From Aspidiotus rigidus (Eukaryota; Arthropoda; Insecta; Hemiptera; Diaspididae), in assembly GCA_035079385.1 (NCBI GenBank), contig JAVHKY010000071.1, positions 2,482,001 through 2,546,000 of the forward strand: a DNA stretch of 64,000 nucleotides, in the 5' to 3' direction. Shown one piece after another: positions 23,536-34,880 of the stretch. How positions within the stretch are numbered: the stretch's first letter is position 1; the number at the start of each line of letters is the position of its first letter. The notes beneath the pieces are model-generated. The model was given only the letters and a program-made list of their open reading frames with translations. It was not told where the DNA came from and did not search any database. A program made the position numbers and the translations under genes.

Positions 23536-25421
23536 AAAAAATCTGTGAAGCTTCTTCTTTGGTATTTCGAAACAAATGACCTTCTTTCTCCCTACCAGTA
23601 CGGCTTCAGAAAAGGACGTAACACCTCTCAACCTCTTCTTGATCTCCAAACACAAATTGACACATCATCTTTCAATAAATCATGTCTTTATTCTATTTTT
23701 TTTCGACCTTCAGGAAGCGTACATCCGGGTATGGAGATACCTGATTGTTAGAAAATTTAAAGATACCGGCCTCTGCGGCAACCTTCTTAAAATACTCCAA
23801 AACTTCCTTAATGATAGAACATTGATGGTAAGGATTCAAAATTCATGTTCCTTCCTTCTCCCTGTTCGAAACAGGAGTCCCCCAGGGAGAGGTATTCGGC
23901 GTCGTACTCTTCTTCTCAGCCATCAACGATATAACAAAACTTATCTCCCCCCCCCCTTTACCCAACGTCTCTTTGCTGACGATTACAACATCTCCATTTG
24001 CCCCCAAAGAGCACATAGACTCCTTCAAACAACGCTGGACGCAATTTCCAAATGGACATCGAAAAACGGGTTCAACATCTCCCCCACCAAAACTTACTTA
24101 GTTTTTTCGAGAAAAGATTCTCTACCCCTCCTCTTCAAGCATTTCTCCTTCAAAATTTTGAAATTCCATCTCGAAATTCAACTAAACTTCTCGGGCTTCT
24201 TTTTGATCAAAAATTTTCCTGAACCCTCCCCACCAAAACCCTGAAAGCAAAATGCATCCTTGATCCCTCTAGAGGATGTGAGAGAAAATTATTATTACAA
24301 CTCTACAAGAGCATAATTCGTTCCAAACTAGATTACAGATCACCAATTTATAAATTAGCCAGTAAATCAGTTCTCTCTACACTTGACACGATTCAAACTT
24401 CCTTTCTCAGAATGGCCTTGGGTGCCGTCCGCACAAGCCTTGAATGAGCTTATGTGCGGAAGCGGCCGAACCCCCCTTCCTTTCGGAGACTTATCTTAAC
24501 ATCCAATTTCCTATCCTCCGCTTCCCAATTCCCAGATCTACCAATATGCAATACAATTTTTAGTAAAAACGCCTACCCAGTTTCCACTTCAAATAAACAC
24601 ATCCTAGCCCAATTCAACATCTCCCCCAATGAATTATTCCAAGCTACTCCTCTTCTACCCATATATACACTCTCTCCCCTTGGACTCTATCCGTTCCAAA
24701 CCTCCGTCTTGACCTGACTCAATTTCCTAAATCAGACAACACTACAACCATCTCTAACATTAAATAACTAAAATACAAGAATATCCAGATTACAAAATCT
24801 GCCTTACCGACGGATCCAAAAAATTGGATAGAACCACCTATGCACACGCCATAGATGGGCAGCTCACTTCCCACCTAATTCGCAACATTGCCTTCATCTT
24901 CGCAGCAGAATTAATGGCTATATTCTCCTGCCTCTCTCAGATCGCACAACTTCTACCAAAAAATAAACTGCTCCTCCTCACCGATTCTCTTTCTTCACTC
25001 GATTCTCTTCTAGATGCTTCTCTCATTCAAGAGTCCACCTTATATTACACTCACTGAAATCTATCAACATACCTGCATCACTTTCGTATGGATCCCCAGT
25101 CACATAAATTTAACGGACCACGACTCAGTCGACCTAGCCACCAAACTAGTAATTTCCTTTCCCAAAATAACTGACAACTCACCCATACTTGTCTCAGATT
25201 ACGAAAACTATTACTGTTCTCTCATCCTAGAAAAATGGACAAATCTCTGGAAAAATCAAACTCCCAATAAGCTCCTCAGTATCAAACAAAGTCCCTCACA
25301 TTGGTCCACGTCTATTACCTATATAAATCACAGAAGAGAAGAAGGAATCCTTACTCGACTATACAAATCGGTCACAAAAATCACGGCGTTCTTTAAATCT
25401 ATATTTCAGTCACCGAAGTGA
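23536..25421 (+). pseudogene. Decayed non-LTR retrotransposon with RT and RNase H (I/Jockey-like group)
   Basis: Reverse-transcriptase blocks occur in changing frames: PYQYGFRKGRNTSQPL (about 23590-23640), then FADDYNISI (the catalytic YADD box as FADD, about 23970-23995) and KWTSKNGFNISPTKT (about 24050-24095). They are followed by an RNase H domain with its acidic residues in order: LTDGSKKLDRTTYA (about 24802), AAELMAI (about 24904), LLLTDSLSSLDS (about 24973), WIPSHINLTDHDSVDLA (about 25090). At least five frameshifts or stops are needed to read it, so it is dead. LINE clades carrying RNase H include I, R1, Loa and Jockey-related lineages; I cannot place it further. A second copy lies at 51700-52690 on the other strand. 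Confidence 0.82.
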
Positions 25422-27950
25422 ATTTCCAGTGTTATCAACAAATATCTCACCAGTAGTAATAAAATGTCTAAAGAAGGTGGCTTTTCATATTTTTCGTTCA
25501 ATCGGTTTTTCATTGGAAAAGAATCATTCTCGAATACAAAAGAACGAACTTTTTGGAGTCAGCCTAACCTTCAAAATAAACAAAATTGACGTAAATAGAA
25601 CGGTTTGGTGATTTTTAATCATTGTTCAAATGTTGCTACATCTCTTAGCCTTACCAAAAAGGGTTCATCGACCCTAACTGCTGGAATCGAGAATGCATAA
25701 TTGTGCACAAGAAATTTATTAACAGTAAAATTTTGAAATTTTTTGATGAAACGACATATTTGCTTACATTTTGCCTACGCGTCTTCAAAATTTTCTCACA
25801 TAATAGGCCAAACGTGTACTCTATTGCGTAAATAAAAAATACGTGCATTCCGTAACTTTTACTCGACTCTCAACTTCTTCGCGTTTACCGTACGCGAACT
25901 CCGCGAACTCCACGATGACGTTGTCGTATTTCCCAGGTCGGGCACATTTCTGAACTTTGCGGTGAAAGTGTACAATCTCAGTAACACTTAGGTACCTAGA
26001 ATTAGGTGCGTACATACCTAACAAGATCAACAGCGCGAACTAGCAAGGTCGCTATGTCACGCGTGCAGTCTTTTGTATTGTATCAGATGAGTTGATAAAA
26101 TTAAGAAAAAAGTTGCGGTTTTAACATTTTATGAGGTGTTTAACAAATTGCTATTGACTCATTTGTTAACATGTTATTCGTTTTATACGAGAACATTATT
26201 TAAAATACGCTTGCGCTGAAGAAGCAAACTTACAAAATACCTAGGTAGGTGTCTAAAAAGTCTGGTCGTAGGCAACGTTTTTAATTTTTGGATCATCATC
26301 ACAGATCATGATATCAAATTCCACTTATTGCTCGTATACTAAATTCAACATTAAGAACGCTTGTCTTTTTAGACTGAATACCTACTTCTGTGCACGCAAT
26401 TACGTAATTGGATAATTATACCTATATATTTTTGGAGAGTACTTGATGAAAAATCATTCTTCTATTTTCTTTAAACAATGTATTAGGCACTAATGTAGCT
26501 ATTTCAAAATTTTCGTCGCGAAAAAGTCATTACCAAAATGTTATGTACTTAATTCTCTTGTGGTAGGCGAATTCACCTTTTTCATAGGTTATTTTTACCG
26601 CTTCTCTTTGCCGCACCGAATCATTCATAATCCTCATCGCGTTTGGTTGAGTCCAGTAAGTATTTACCTATTGCTACATTTTCGTTCACGTGAGCCTCTC
26701 GCATCTCTATGATCTCTGTTTGTCTGACAATGTCCTACTACCACTCATTGAAAATGAGATGCGAGAGTACCGAATACCTGTCTCTTCTTTGGTGTAACGT
26801 TTTTATACCCGATCATGAAAATGTAAAAAGACGAATAACTTCCGATTTTCTTTAGCTTACGTATATTTGCACGAATTCATGAATGGGTACCTCGTTACTT
26901 TTAAAATCATCGGTGAGACAGGTTAACAACAACCAACCACATATGTACCTGATATCTTCCAAAACGTGAACCGCTGTCTGTTGACCAACCGCATGGTAGT
27001 ACTTGATTCGGCCTTTTAACATTTAATTCTTAGAATAGTTGCATGAAAAACTGTCTTTTTGTTTTGAATAGTGACGCACTGTAAAACTGAAGCGAAATGA
27101 AAAAAGTGAACCGTAATGAGAAAACTGTAAAGTAATGAACTCTGCCACTTTGGCTGCGGGCTGATTTCCTTTGTTCACCTGCTCTAATCTGAGTTTACTT
27201 TTTGTGCAACTATGCAAAAAATCTCTTACGTTGCAGCGTGGTCAGCAAGCTTCCGTACTCGTGCGTTTGCTTCACTCGCCTCACCGGCTCGTTCCGCGAA
27301 CTCGCACTCGTACGTAACTATTTGACAAGAGGTTTCTCATTTCATTGATACTTGATCCTCATCTCTCGGCCTGTACCTAATTTCCACAATAAATTGTTTG
27401 AGGAATTCATTTTTAAATTAAATCGTTGTCTTGTTAATGAGAGTCCGTGTATAATAAAGTATGAATGCATAAACTTGTGACTAATTGTTATAGTTGTTTC
27501 TCCGTTGTCCGGTGTTGTCCAGTGCGTATTAAATGGCGACGTGGTATCGTTAACGCGCAGGCGTGATATAGCCTACGTACAGTTTTCAACGTGAATTTCC
27601 GGCTAAAAAAGGTTTTATATGGACTGAGTTTTATTCATTTAAAAGTAGTGAAAATGATAAATGTACGGAATGGTTGGAAATCTAACTCAGCCACAACTTA
27701 GCGATTCTCGCTCGTTGTTGGTTCGTTATCTTTCCTTCCGTATAGATTAAAAAAAAGGGAAACACACTTACGTTTTTACATCTACTTTATTTAGCTTCGT
27801 CTACATATACGTTCTTTTAACTTATAAAAACGCGACTGTACAGATTGTCAGCGAGTGTTTGCTCTACCATATTGTACCTATCTTTCTCACTATTCGTGAC
27901 ACTCTGAGCAAAGAAAAAAAAAAAAGAAAAAGGGAAGAAAAAGAAAGAAA
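25422..27950. other. Long non-coding stretch
   Basis: No recognised coding sequence. A small inverted pair (CTCTCGCATCTC at 26697, GAGATGCGAGAG at 26757) is the only local structure seen. Confidence 0.4.
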
Positions 27951-28186
27951 ATGGGCGTAATTGAGCAGATGGAAATGTTCAACCCGGAAAAAGGGGATTT
28001 TGTAGTTCGGTACGAAATTTTGGAAAATTATTGCATACCAATCTAAGAAAGAAAATTGTAGATAAAGATGAGTCAAGCTGGGAGCGAGTATAGTTGAAAT
28101 TTTGAAAAGTTGGGAAGCCGCTGCAAACAGTTTGTCCATAGAAAACAAGATGGAGAATGCTACCGTATTACTGTTGAAAGATCTAC
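27951..28186 (+). pseudogene. Ty3/Gypsy-type gag remnant, left part
   Basis: From the ATG at 27951 the frame reads a short block with NPEKGDFVVRYEILENYC, which is the N-terminal Gag signature of Gypsy-type elements (a phrase like F.PEK.DF..Y.ERLE.YC). It stops at 28046. A following segment, WEAAANSLSIENKMENAT...LLKDL (about 28109-28186), is open up to the point where PLE-B begins. The middle of Gag seems lost. The reading continues on the far side of PLE-B at 30846. Confidence 0.55.
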
Positions 28187-28259
28187 TATTATATTGAAAG
28201 AAAATACGGTACAGACATGCACAAATTTTTATTACACGACCGGTTTCGAACCGTATATT

Positions 28260-28429
28260 TTGTTTTCTTGTACGTATAATCAGTACGAACCTGATGATGA
28301 ACCAGTTGATATACGGTTCGAAACCGGTCGTGTAATAAAAAATTTGTGCATGTCTGTACCGTATTTTCTTTCAATATAATCGTAATGGCGTGCAACGTTC
28401 AACACACAATTTCAATTATTAATTCAGCT
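28260..28429 (+). repeat. PLE-B left pseudo-LTR
   Basis: The direct-repeat partner is at 30687-30847. Shared words include TTTTGTTTTCTTGTA, ACCAGTTGATATACGG, ACCGTATTTTCTTTCAATAT and TCAACACACAATTTCAATTA. It contains the hammerhead-like motif at 28291. Confidence 0.88.
28291..28333 (+). ncRNA. Hammerhead-like motif, PLE-B left pLTR
   Basis: The order is CTGATGA, T, GAACC ... GGTTC (5-bp stem II), GAAA, CCGG, TC. The same layout occurs at 13736, 30715 and 50343. Confidence 0.55.
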
Positions 28430-28596
28430 AGTACAGCTAAACTCGCGTGTAAATTCAAAGACTATCGTAAAAGAATTATCAATGCTCGTCACATATTTTC
28501 TTTATTCGCGCGTGTATAAAAGACGATTTGAAACCCAAATTCATTAACTTTCGATTAAACGTATCAAATCCGTGAGAAAAAACTAAACTTGATAAG

Positions 28597-30684
28597 ATGA
28601 TCACCAGAAAATGGCTAAGAACCGAACTTCGTAAGTGGTACAGTGAAGGTGATAAATTTAATCGTTTCGCCTACATGTGTCACCTTAGCTTGAATTCTCT
28701 CCAATCCTTTGTGGAAGTCGAAAAACTCGTCCAAACCGTCAACTCTGATTGCAGCAAGATCTCGCGTGAACTGCGTTCTAAAAAAGAGGCTAAATTACAA
28801 CGACTGAGAGAACCGAGCGAAAGGGAAACTGAACCCAGAATGTCTAATTTCTACAGTCGGGTCGTAAACCTATCCAACATAGATTTCAGTGAAGAAGAAA
28901 AGACCCTTCTTAGTCGAGGACTAAAACACGCCCTCCCTCCTCCTCTAATGATGAGAGAGAAATTGAGGAACCATATCATTGGTGAAATTGCCAGCCGTGT
29001 CAAAGACATGACCCAGATCGATATCCCTAGCCTAAAAAATCTTCTGAATAATAACTTCACAATACCTAATGTTGATAAGAGGAAAAAGAGCGTGATAAAA
29101 TCACTAAAACAGAAAATTGACGACCAACATCTGACCATTGCTAAAGCAGATAAAGGATCCTCAGTCGTAATACTCCACCATGAAGATTACGTCAAAAAAG
29201 TCCAGAATTTCCTTGAAGAAAACCATGCCGTTACAATCCCAAAATTCAACCTCTACAAATACAATGACGACATCAAGAAGAGCATATGCAAATCTAAATT
29301 AATCATCCCCGATAACTCCAAAAACTTCCTTATGGAAATGAACCCAGCGATGCCAAAACTATATGGGCAAATTAAATTGCATAAGCCTAATAACCCCATC
29401 AGGCCTGTGATTTCATCTCTTTCAACACCAACCTACCAACTCAGTCGCTTCTTAAACCGATGGTTCGTTACCAACATCAATTTCAAAGGGAAATATGCCG
29501 TCAAAAACACAAGAGATAACACAAGAGATCTCATCAACCAGTTAACTAAACTCGAACATCTTCCATCCTCTGCAATCCTTATATCTTTCGACGTAGTTAG
29601 TCTCTTCACTAACGTTCCCGTGACGCTAACACTCCAACGTATGCTCATGATTATGATAGAATCACAAATCGAAAAAGAAGTCGCGTCTGAATTTATGAGT
29701 TTGATGAATTGTTGTCTCGAGAAGAATTTATGTACATTCCACGGTGTAACGTACGAGTTTTCGGATAGCTTACAAATGGGTGCACCTTTAAGCTCCCTAA
29801 TGGCTGACGTGTTCCTCGACACTCTTGAAAACCATGTATTTAACAACAGTCCTCATTCGTTTGATGTATTCTACTGGGGGAGATACGTAGACGACGTCCT
29901 CTGCGTTTACAACGGTACCTCATGTAGCCTCCAAGCGTTCCTAAACAGCCTCAATTCTGTCCACTCCAAAATTAAGTTCACACTGGAAATTGGAGGCGAT
30001 TCAATTCACTTTTTGGACCTCACCCTCAACATTGTGAACACTCCTCATACCAACTCACGGGAATTTCAGTTCAACATTTATCGCAAACCGACAGCTACTG
30101 ATATAACGATCAATGGTGATTCCTTCCACTCATACAGTCACCAAATATCTGCCTACCTCTACATGATTCGTCGAGCTCTTTCTACCCCTCTGAGCGAACC
30201 TAATCTCAACGAAGAATTATCTACCATCAAAGACATCGCACAGCGTAACAATATACATATCAACCTCGAGGCCACCGTAAAGAAGGTGAAATATTCCATG
30301 TCTATGAAGAACGCGACCAATCTCACAACACATACGAGTCATTCAAGCGACGTTAAATACATCCGACAACCATTTGTGGGAAAAATATCGAACAAAATCG
30401 CAGCAATATTATCCAAAGCTGGTTATCATGCTGCATTCTATCCGGTCAATAATTTAAGATCATTATTTTCAGCCTTCGCTGACCATCTACTTTCATGTGA
30501 TCACACTTTCGATATGAAAACTAATGTTCTGCTACTACATGAAATAAGGAAGGGAAAACTCCTTAATAAATTAGAAAATATTGAAATCATCACCCATGCT
30601 ACCAGAGGTACATCACGATTACTCAATGAGGTGATTACTCATGACCCCTTCCTCGAATGTTTCATCGATAATTCTTCTGCTTAG
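28597..30684 (+). CDS. PLE-B protein: reverse transcriptase with an incomplete GIY-YIG domain
   Basis: The 695-residue frame is uninterrupted. In order it shows an N-terminal PLE block (VVNLSNIDFSEEEKTLLSRG, about residues 89-108), ADKGSSVVI (about 185), LYGQIKLHKPNNPIRPVISS (about 252-271), SFDVVSLFTNVP with catalytic Asp (about 330), QMGAPLSSLMAD (about 393) and YVDDVLC with the catalytic Asp pair (about 430). Near residue 628 the frame passes from NNLRSLFS straight to AFADHLLS. The related protein at 54526 has about 60 residues between these points, including GVYK...FYIGETSR with the nuclease Tyr/Arg residues. The RT looks intact, while the endonuclease lacks its catalytic core. The start ATG follows the left pseudo-LTR by ~170 bp. 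Confidence 0.9.
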   Translation: MITRKWLRTELRKWYSEGDKFNRFAYMCHLSLNSLQSFVEVEKLVQTVNSDCSKISRELRSKKEAKLQRLREPSERETEPRMSNFYSRVVNLSNIDFSEEEKTLLSRGLKHALPPPLMMREKLRNHIIGEIASRVKDMTQIDIPSLKNLLNNNFTIPNVDKRKKSVIKSLKQKIDDQHLTIAKADKGSSVVILHHEDYVKKVQNFLEENHAVTIPKFNLYKYNDDIKKSICKSKLIIPDNSKNFLMEMNPAMPKLYGQIKLHKPNNPIRPVISSLSTPTYQLSRFLNRWFVTNINFKGKYAVKNTRDNTRDLINQLTKLEHLPSSAILISFDVVSLFTNVPVTLTLQRMLMIMIESQIEKEVASEFMSLMNCCLEKNLCTFHGVTYEFSDSLQMGAPLSSLMADVFLDTLENHVFNNSPHSFDVFYWGRYVDDVLCVYNGTSCSLQAFLNSLNSVHSKIKFTLEIGGDSIHFLDLTLNIVNTPHTNSREFQFNIYRKPTATDITINGDSFHSYSHQISAYLYMIRRALSTPLSEPNLNEELSTIKDIAQRNNIHINLEATVKKVKYSMSMKNATNLTTHTSHSSDVKYIRQPFVGKISNKIAAILSKAGYHAAFYPVNNLRSLFSAFADHLLSCDHTFDMKTNVLLLHEIRKGKLLNKLENIEIITHATRGTSRLLNEVITHDPFLECFIDNSSA

Positions 30685-30686
30685 TT

Positions 30687-30847
30687 TTTGTTTTCTTGTA
30701 TAATCAGTACGAACCTGATGATGAACCAGTTGATATACGGTTCGAAACCGGTCGTGTAATAAAAATTTGTGCATTTCTGTACCTACCGTATTTTCTTTCA
30801 ATATAATCGTAATGGCGTGCAGCGTTCAACACACAATTTCAATTATT
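30687..30847 (+). repeat. PLE-B right pseudo-LTR
   Basis: Near-identical to 28260-28429 with small indels (for example TGTATAATCAG versus TGTACGTATAATCAG). It ends at CAATTATT, immediately before the target duplication. Confidence 0.88.
30715..30757 (+). ncRNA. Hammerhead-like motif, PLE-B right pLTR
   Basis: Identical in all conserved parts to the copy at 28291-28333. Two copies in direct repeat would flank the element RNA. Confidence 0.55.
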
Positions 30848-31120
30848 GAAAGATCTACGTCAACAGTTTTCAAAAAATCAACCGCGCAGCAGCCAAAATT
30901 TTTGTAGCAGAGACGTCATCAAGTATGGCTGGTTATAATTATAAAACATGTTTTATCTGTAAAAAGCAAAGGTATTTGGCTAATTTGTGTCGTCATAGAA
31001 ATATTAATGGTTTTTAGAATGCTAATTTTCAACAAAAGGGATGTACCTAGGCGTAATTATTCAAAAAAGTTTAATGAAAATAATTATAAAGGTCATAAAA
31101 CGAATAATAAAAGTAACAAA
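30848..31120 (+). pseudogene. Ty3/Gypsy-type gag remnant, right part with zinc-knuckle trace
   Basis: Just after PLE-B the gag-like reading resumes (RQQFSKNQPRSSQNF), then shifts frame. It then shows CFICKKQRYLANLC (about 30948-30989), a CX2CX4(Y)X4C zinc knuckle in which the usual His is Tyr. The frame stops at 31015-31017. It is the other half of the remnant at 27951-28186. Confidence 0.5.
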
Positions 31121-32322
31121 TAAATAAATAAATAAAGTTTTTGTAAGGAAGGTACTTCATAATTTTTCTACTTCAGTATTTGTAGAAGTCCTCACCGTAG
31201 TATCCATCAACCAGTCTACTTTCCTCTATATACCTACAGTAGTGAAATATTACCATGATATATTATAAAGTAAGTATTGAAGTAGTGTACTGCATAAAAC
31301 GGATATCTCTTTCAGCGTTGCTTACGTCACGATCCTCTGTAAGGAACAATACTTCTCACTTCTCCCGCTACGAATCTCGTTCCAAAATTAAGGAAAACTC
31401 AATTTTTTCCGTAGGTACACAAGTATATACCACATTAATACATAATTCATATAAGTTAGGTACATACAAAATAATATAGGTAAAAGGAAAATTAGCTTCG
31501 GCCGCTATTATCTACCTCTGAAAAGCGAAAAAAAAATGGTTTCCACTTAAATTGCAAACGCACATCCAGGGTATTAAGTACTATACCTCCCTTTTCTTCG
31601 AAAATTCGACAAAAAGAAATGATAATTTACGACATTTTATAGCGTAGGTACCTATGACAAATGTTGACGAAACAATATTACTGGTCTCGTAAATACATAC
31701 CCACAGTTTTTGCACTCAATCGTATCCTAATGCTTAGGAAATGAGAGGCAACACGTGGATTATACTGTCTTCGTCATCACCCACAAAAAGAAAGGATCCT
31801 TCGAAATTTTACGCTCACGGCGTCGGAGATACAGATGATTGCCTTTTCGGGAATATACGACCAATTTTATGATCATACGATCATTATTACCATTCAATCC
31901 AACTGTTGAACAAAATGATAACGATGGATCGCACTATAGATTGAATTCTGATACCGGTACGATATTTTATTCCAAATATTCTCGCAACTGAGTTTATATA
32001 TTCATATATTTAAGTATTTTTGACAATCATACGCTTTTTAGTTGGAGCACAGGAAAACAGATTTCTTGGAAATAAATATTGAACTATTCATCCTCGGTTT
32101 ACGGATTCGCGTGGAGAAGAAACATAAATTAGTGTTACTTATTTATCACGTAAGATCAGCGTTACATAATGAAATCGTTATGTTAGAATGGTCAGCTACT
32201 CTTCGGATGAGGGTCTGCAGGCACTGCAGATTGAACATAGATTCTTGCTCATCAATTATGCAGAAGAGACTGACCTCTTGCCTACGAGGAGCAGTCGATT
32301 GCTGATTACTTTTTTCCTTTCC

Positions 32323-32323
<1 letters not shown>
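31121..32323. other. Non-coding stretch with one doubtful open segment
   Basis: No family recognised. The segment 32188-32310 is open and codon-like (SSDEGLQALQIEHRF...), preceded by an acceptor-like TTATGTTAG, but it runs into a GT microsatellite and nothing identifies it. Confidence 0.3.

Positions 32324-32390
<67 letters not shown>
32324..32390. repeat. (GT)n microsatellite
   Basis: About 33 uninterrupted TG/GT units. Confidence 0.97.
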
Positions 32391-32392
<2 letters not shown>

Positions 32393-32579
32393 CTCTGTAC
32401 TTATTACGAGTAATAATCGCGTTACCTACTTGCTTGCCCGCATCTTCTTTAACGAGCGAAATACGTAGCCTGTGTCATTTATTGCTTCGCAAACGTATAA
32501 CTTCGAAGTATCAACAGATATAATATATTATTGGTACATTTTTACTTCAATAGGGAGATATTAGGGGCTAGTAGGCAGA

Positions 32580-32831
32580 TTGATTAACATACCTACGTAC
32601 GGAAAAATTATAGAATTTTCTTTATCGTACGTAAATGTGTTTCTGTATTATGTTGGGCAAGAAGGTGACACGAATTTAGCATTGCCCTTTATTGCGAATA
32701 AAGAGGCAGGCTACGTGCAGACGTATGAACAATTGAAAAGATACTTCGGTTTTATCTTGAATACTAATGATGACTATGAAAATGAAAAGATCTTTCATCT
32801 AGGCCGAGATATGAAACAGAAATTTCGATAG
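32580..32831 (+). CDS. Unidentified small ORF
   Basis: An 83-codon frame whose last 60 residues are polar and protein-like (GQEGDTNLALPFIANKEAGY ... FHLGRDMKQKFR). No signal peptide or known motif was recognised. It could be an exon, a transposon remnant or a chance frame. It is listed only because its composition is less biased than that of the surrounding frames. Confidence 0.2.
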   Translation: MINIPTYGKIIEFSLSYVNVFLYYVGQEGDTNLALPFIANKEAGYVQTYEQLKRYFGFILNTNDDYENEKIFHLGRDMKQKFR

Positions 32832-34008
32832 GTGTACGATTTTTGCGATTATTATTCATGTAGTTATTATACTCATACTTCTATACGGCCTCATCGTGAT
32901 TTTACCAGAAAACCAAATTATTGTACATACTATGTAAACTGTTCGAAGTAATCGGTACGTTAACTTTAACTCTATAACTAAACCTTGATACTTATAGACT
33001 CATATTTCAATTGAAGTAAATCGAAGACTCCAGCTAATGCGTATGAAAAAATAATTTTTCGTCTAATCCAATCAATAATGATGAGTCACTTACTATTGAA
33101 GGAAGAAAGAAATATTTCTTCACAAACTTTATCAGGAATCGACGGAACAGGTCGAAAGAATTGTAGGACAAAATCTTTTCGGCAAAAGGTATAGAATCGG
33201 AATCTCGAGATATTTTAAAAAAGAAGTACATCAAACAATTATTTTACTTTTTTTGTCTTTTTTTCTATTAATTATTATTGTTTTTTTCTTCAGCTTTTTC
33301 TCTACGTATAATATACAGCTTAACAAGAAGATAGAAAAGTTTGTGAATGGGGGTCCTCGCAATGATCTCCTCGGCGTTGGAAAAAGCTGTAGCAGGAAAG
33401 TTGATTCATATAATCGCGCTCCTCCTGATCCAAACCTTTCTACATTCCGAATCGAGTGCGAGCGATCCTTTAGGTTGGAATTTTTCGTTGATGGACAGGT
33501 CACATAATTTTTTCACTTCGGTCATTCTTGTACGCAATTCCCAAAAGGGTACAATTTCGTGGACACACGGTCGGTCTTTTCGGATCGCAAACACACTCTC
33601 TTACGTCTTGTCCGCGTTGAACGATATTATAACCCAGATACCGGTACCTACTCACTGAACAGAATACTTGTTGTACCTATTACGAATAAATCGAAGAAAG
33701 AATTCATACTTCACACAAAACCTAAATAATGTAATTTTTGTGGGGGGATCTTATATTGACTACTTTATTTCGCTTTCGTGGCACACGTTTACGTGGAGTT
33801 CGTCTCGCCTTACTTGACTCGGGTATGCTGTACAAAGTTTTACCGCCGTAAAAATAGTTGCCTTCGTAAAAATTTGTAGATCGCCATAAAAAATTTTCAA
33901 ATGTACCTTGAAATTTTTTATCAATAGACAAAATTGCATCTCTTATAGGTCCGGATGTGTCTGAAACACGTTTTTTTTTGTTCACATTGAAATAAAATGG
34001 CCACCAAC
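32832..34008. other. Non-coding stretch
   Basis: Frames overlap on both strands (33230-33660), none with recognisable homology. Confidence 0.35.
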
Positions 34009-34103
34009 AGCGAAAAATTAATTAAACGAATCCGTTCCTTAAGGTTACGGCTATCCATCATAAACGAAAAAACGAATACTCTAAAGGGAGAGTAAACAAA
34101 TCA

Positions 34104-34803
34104 TAGCCTAGTTCACAGACTGACTCGTATTCCGTTGAGTCAATCTGCTTATAAGAAAGAATTACTTACTATAAAACACCTGGCTAGAGCGAATGGAGTC
34201 AATGTCGACGTTGACGTGATGGTTCGGAGGAAAGTTACGAGGAGCCTTCTTGATTCCACCACCTCCCTCCCCCGAGACACGATCCGTGATCGCCGTTTGC
34301 GTTGGATCAGTCTCCCTTTCCTGGGGAATTTCTCCCAGCAATTGGGTCGGGCCCTTCGCCCGTTTGGTTTCAGACCCGCGTTTTACAACCATACCACAGT
34401 CAAGAGGTTGTTTGTGAGACTGAAGGATCCCATACCGGTTGATGAGAGGAGTGGTGTTTATAAGATGGAATGTGAGGATTGTGGAGGCTTTTATATTGGT
34501 GAGACCAGCCGCCAGATGAAAGTTAGAGTAGCTGAGCACCTGAAGTCTTGGAAGAAGGGACGCTTAGGGGAGTCAGCTTTCGCTGATCATTTGATTAACA
34601 GTGGCCACAGTTTCCGCGAGGGATCCGAAAAGCTCCTCCATAAGGAGAATTCCTACCGTAAACGTATCGCCCTCGAGAATATAGAGATAATGCGTCACCT
34701 CAACACTGACGGTATCACTATACTCAACTCGTACATTCCGGAAGATGGCTTGATCGAACAGGTTTATGATTCACACCGTGATTTCTCGTTCGGACGATCT
34801 TAA
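34104..34803 (+). pseudogene. PLE-C coding remnant: linker and intact-looking GIY-YIG endonuclease
   Basis: The frame is open from the junction near 34101 to the stop at 34801-34803. It holds the C-terminal ~230 residues of a PLE protein: the linker (WISLPFLGNFSQQLGRAL), then GIY-YIG with SGVYKMECEDCGGFYIGETS and RVAEHLKSW (key Tyr, Tyr, Arg and His positions present), then AFADHLINSGHSF and a Glu-containing tail (ALENIEIMRHL). The reverse transcriptase half is missing. It differs by only about ten bases from the matching part of PLE-D. Confidence 0.85.
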
Positions 34804-34848
34804 TACCTCTTCCTTCTCATTCGTTCGTCAGTTGCTTTCATTTCAGGT

Positions 34849-34880
34849 CTGAAGATGGTTGTTTAACCGAAAGCGCTCCC
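34849..34880 (+). ncRNA. Hammerhead-like motif, PLE-C
   Basis: The order is CTGAAGA, T, GGTT-GTTT-AACC (perfect stem), GAAA, GCGC, TC. The self-complementary tetranucleotide is GCGC here instead of CCGG. It lies 46 bp after the stop codon. Confidence 0.5.

Larger units (their letters stand above)
28187..30847 (+). mobile_element. Penelope-like element B (PLE-B), structurally complete with target duplication
   Basis: The element has a 71-bp inverted arm at the left tip (28187-28257), which is the reverse complement of 28310-28380. A left pseudo-LTR (about 28260-28429) is followed by a 695-codon ORF. A right pseudo-LTR (30687-30847) repeats the left one with few differences. It is flanked by the 13-bp direct repeat TTGAAAGATCTAC (28174-28186 and 30846-30858, the last bases overlapping the element end). 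An inverted pLTR fragment at the 5' end and variable target duplications are known features of Penelope elements. The target is a Gypsy-like gag remnant whose frame resumes after the element. Confidence 0.9.

Noticed and set aside
28189..28395. Minus-strand ORF nearly identical to a plus-strand ORF at 28110-28379
   Set aside because: It arises because the PLE-B left end is a 71-bp inverted repeat; neither frame is a gene.
32188..32310. LLPTRSSRLL as a second proctolin-like peptide
   Set aside because: The peptide lacks the RY of RYLPT and there is no signal sequence or processing context; the similarity is accidental.
34162..34539. 125-codon minus-strand ORF, repeated almost unchanged at 55351-55728
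   Set aside because: Conserved only because PLE-C and PLE-D are near-identical on the coding strand; no protein features of its own.
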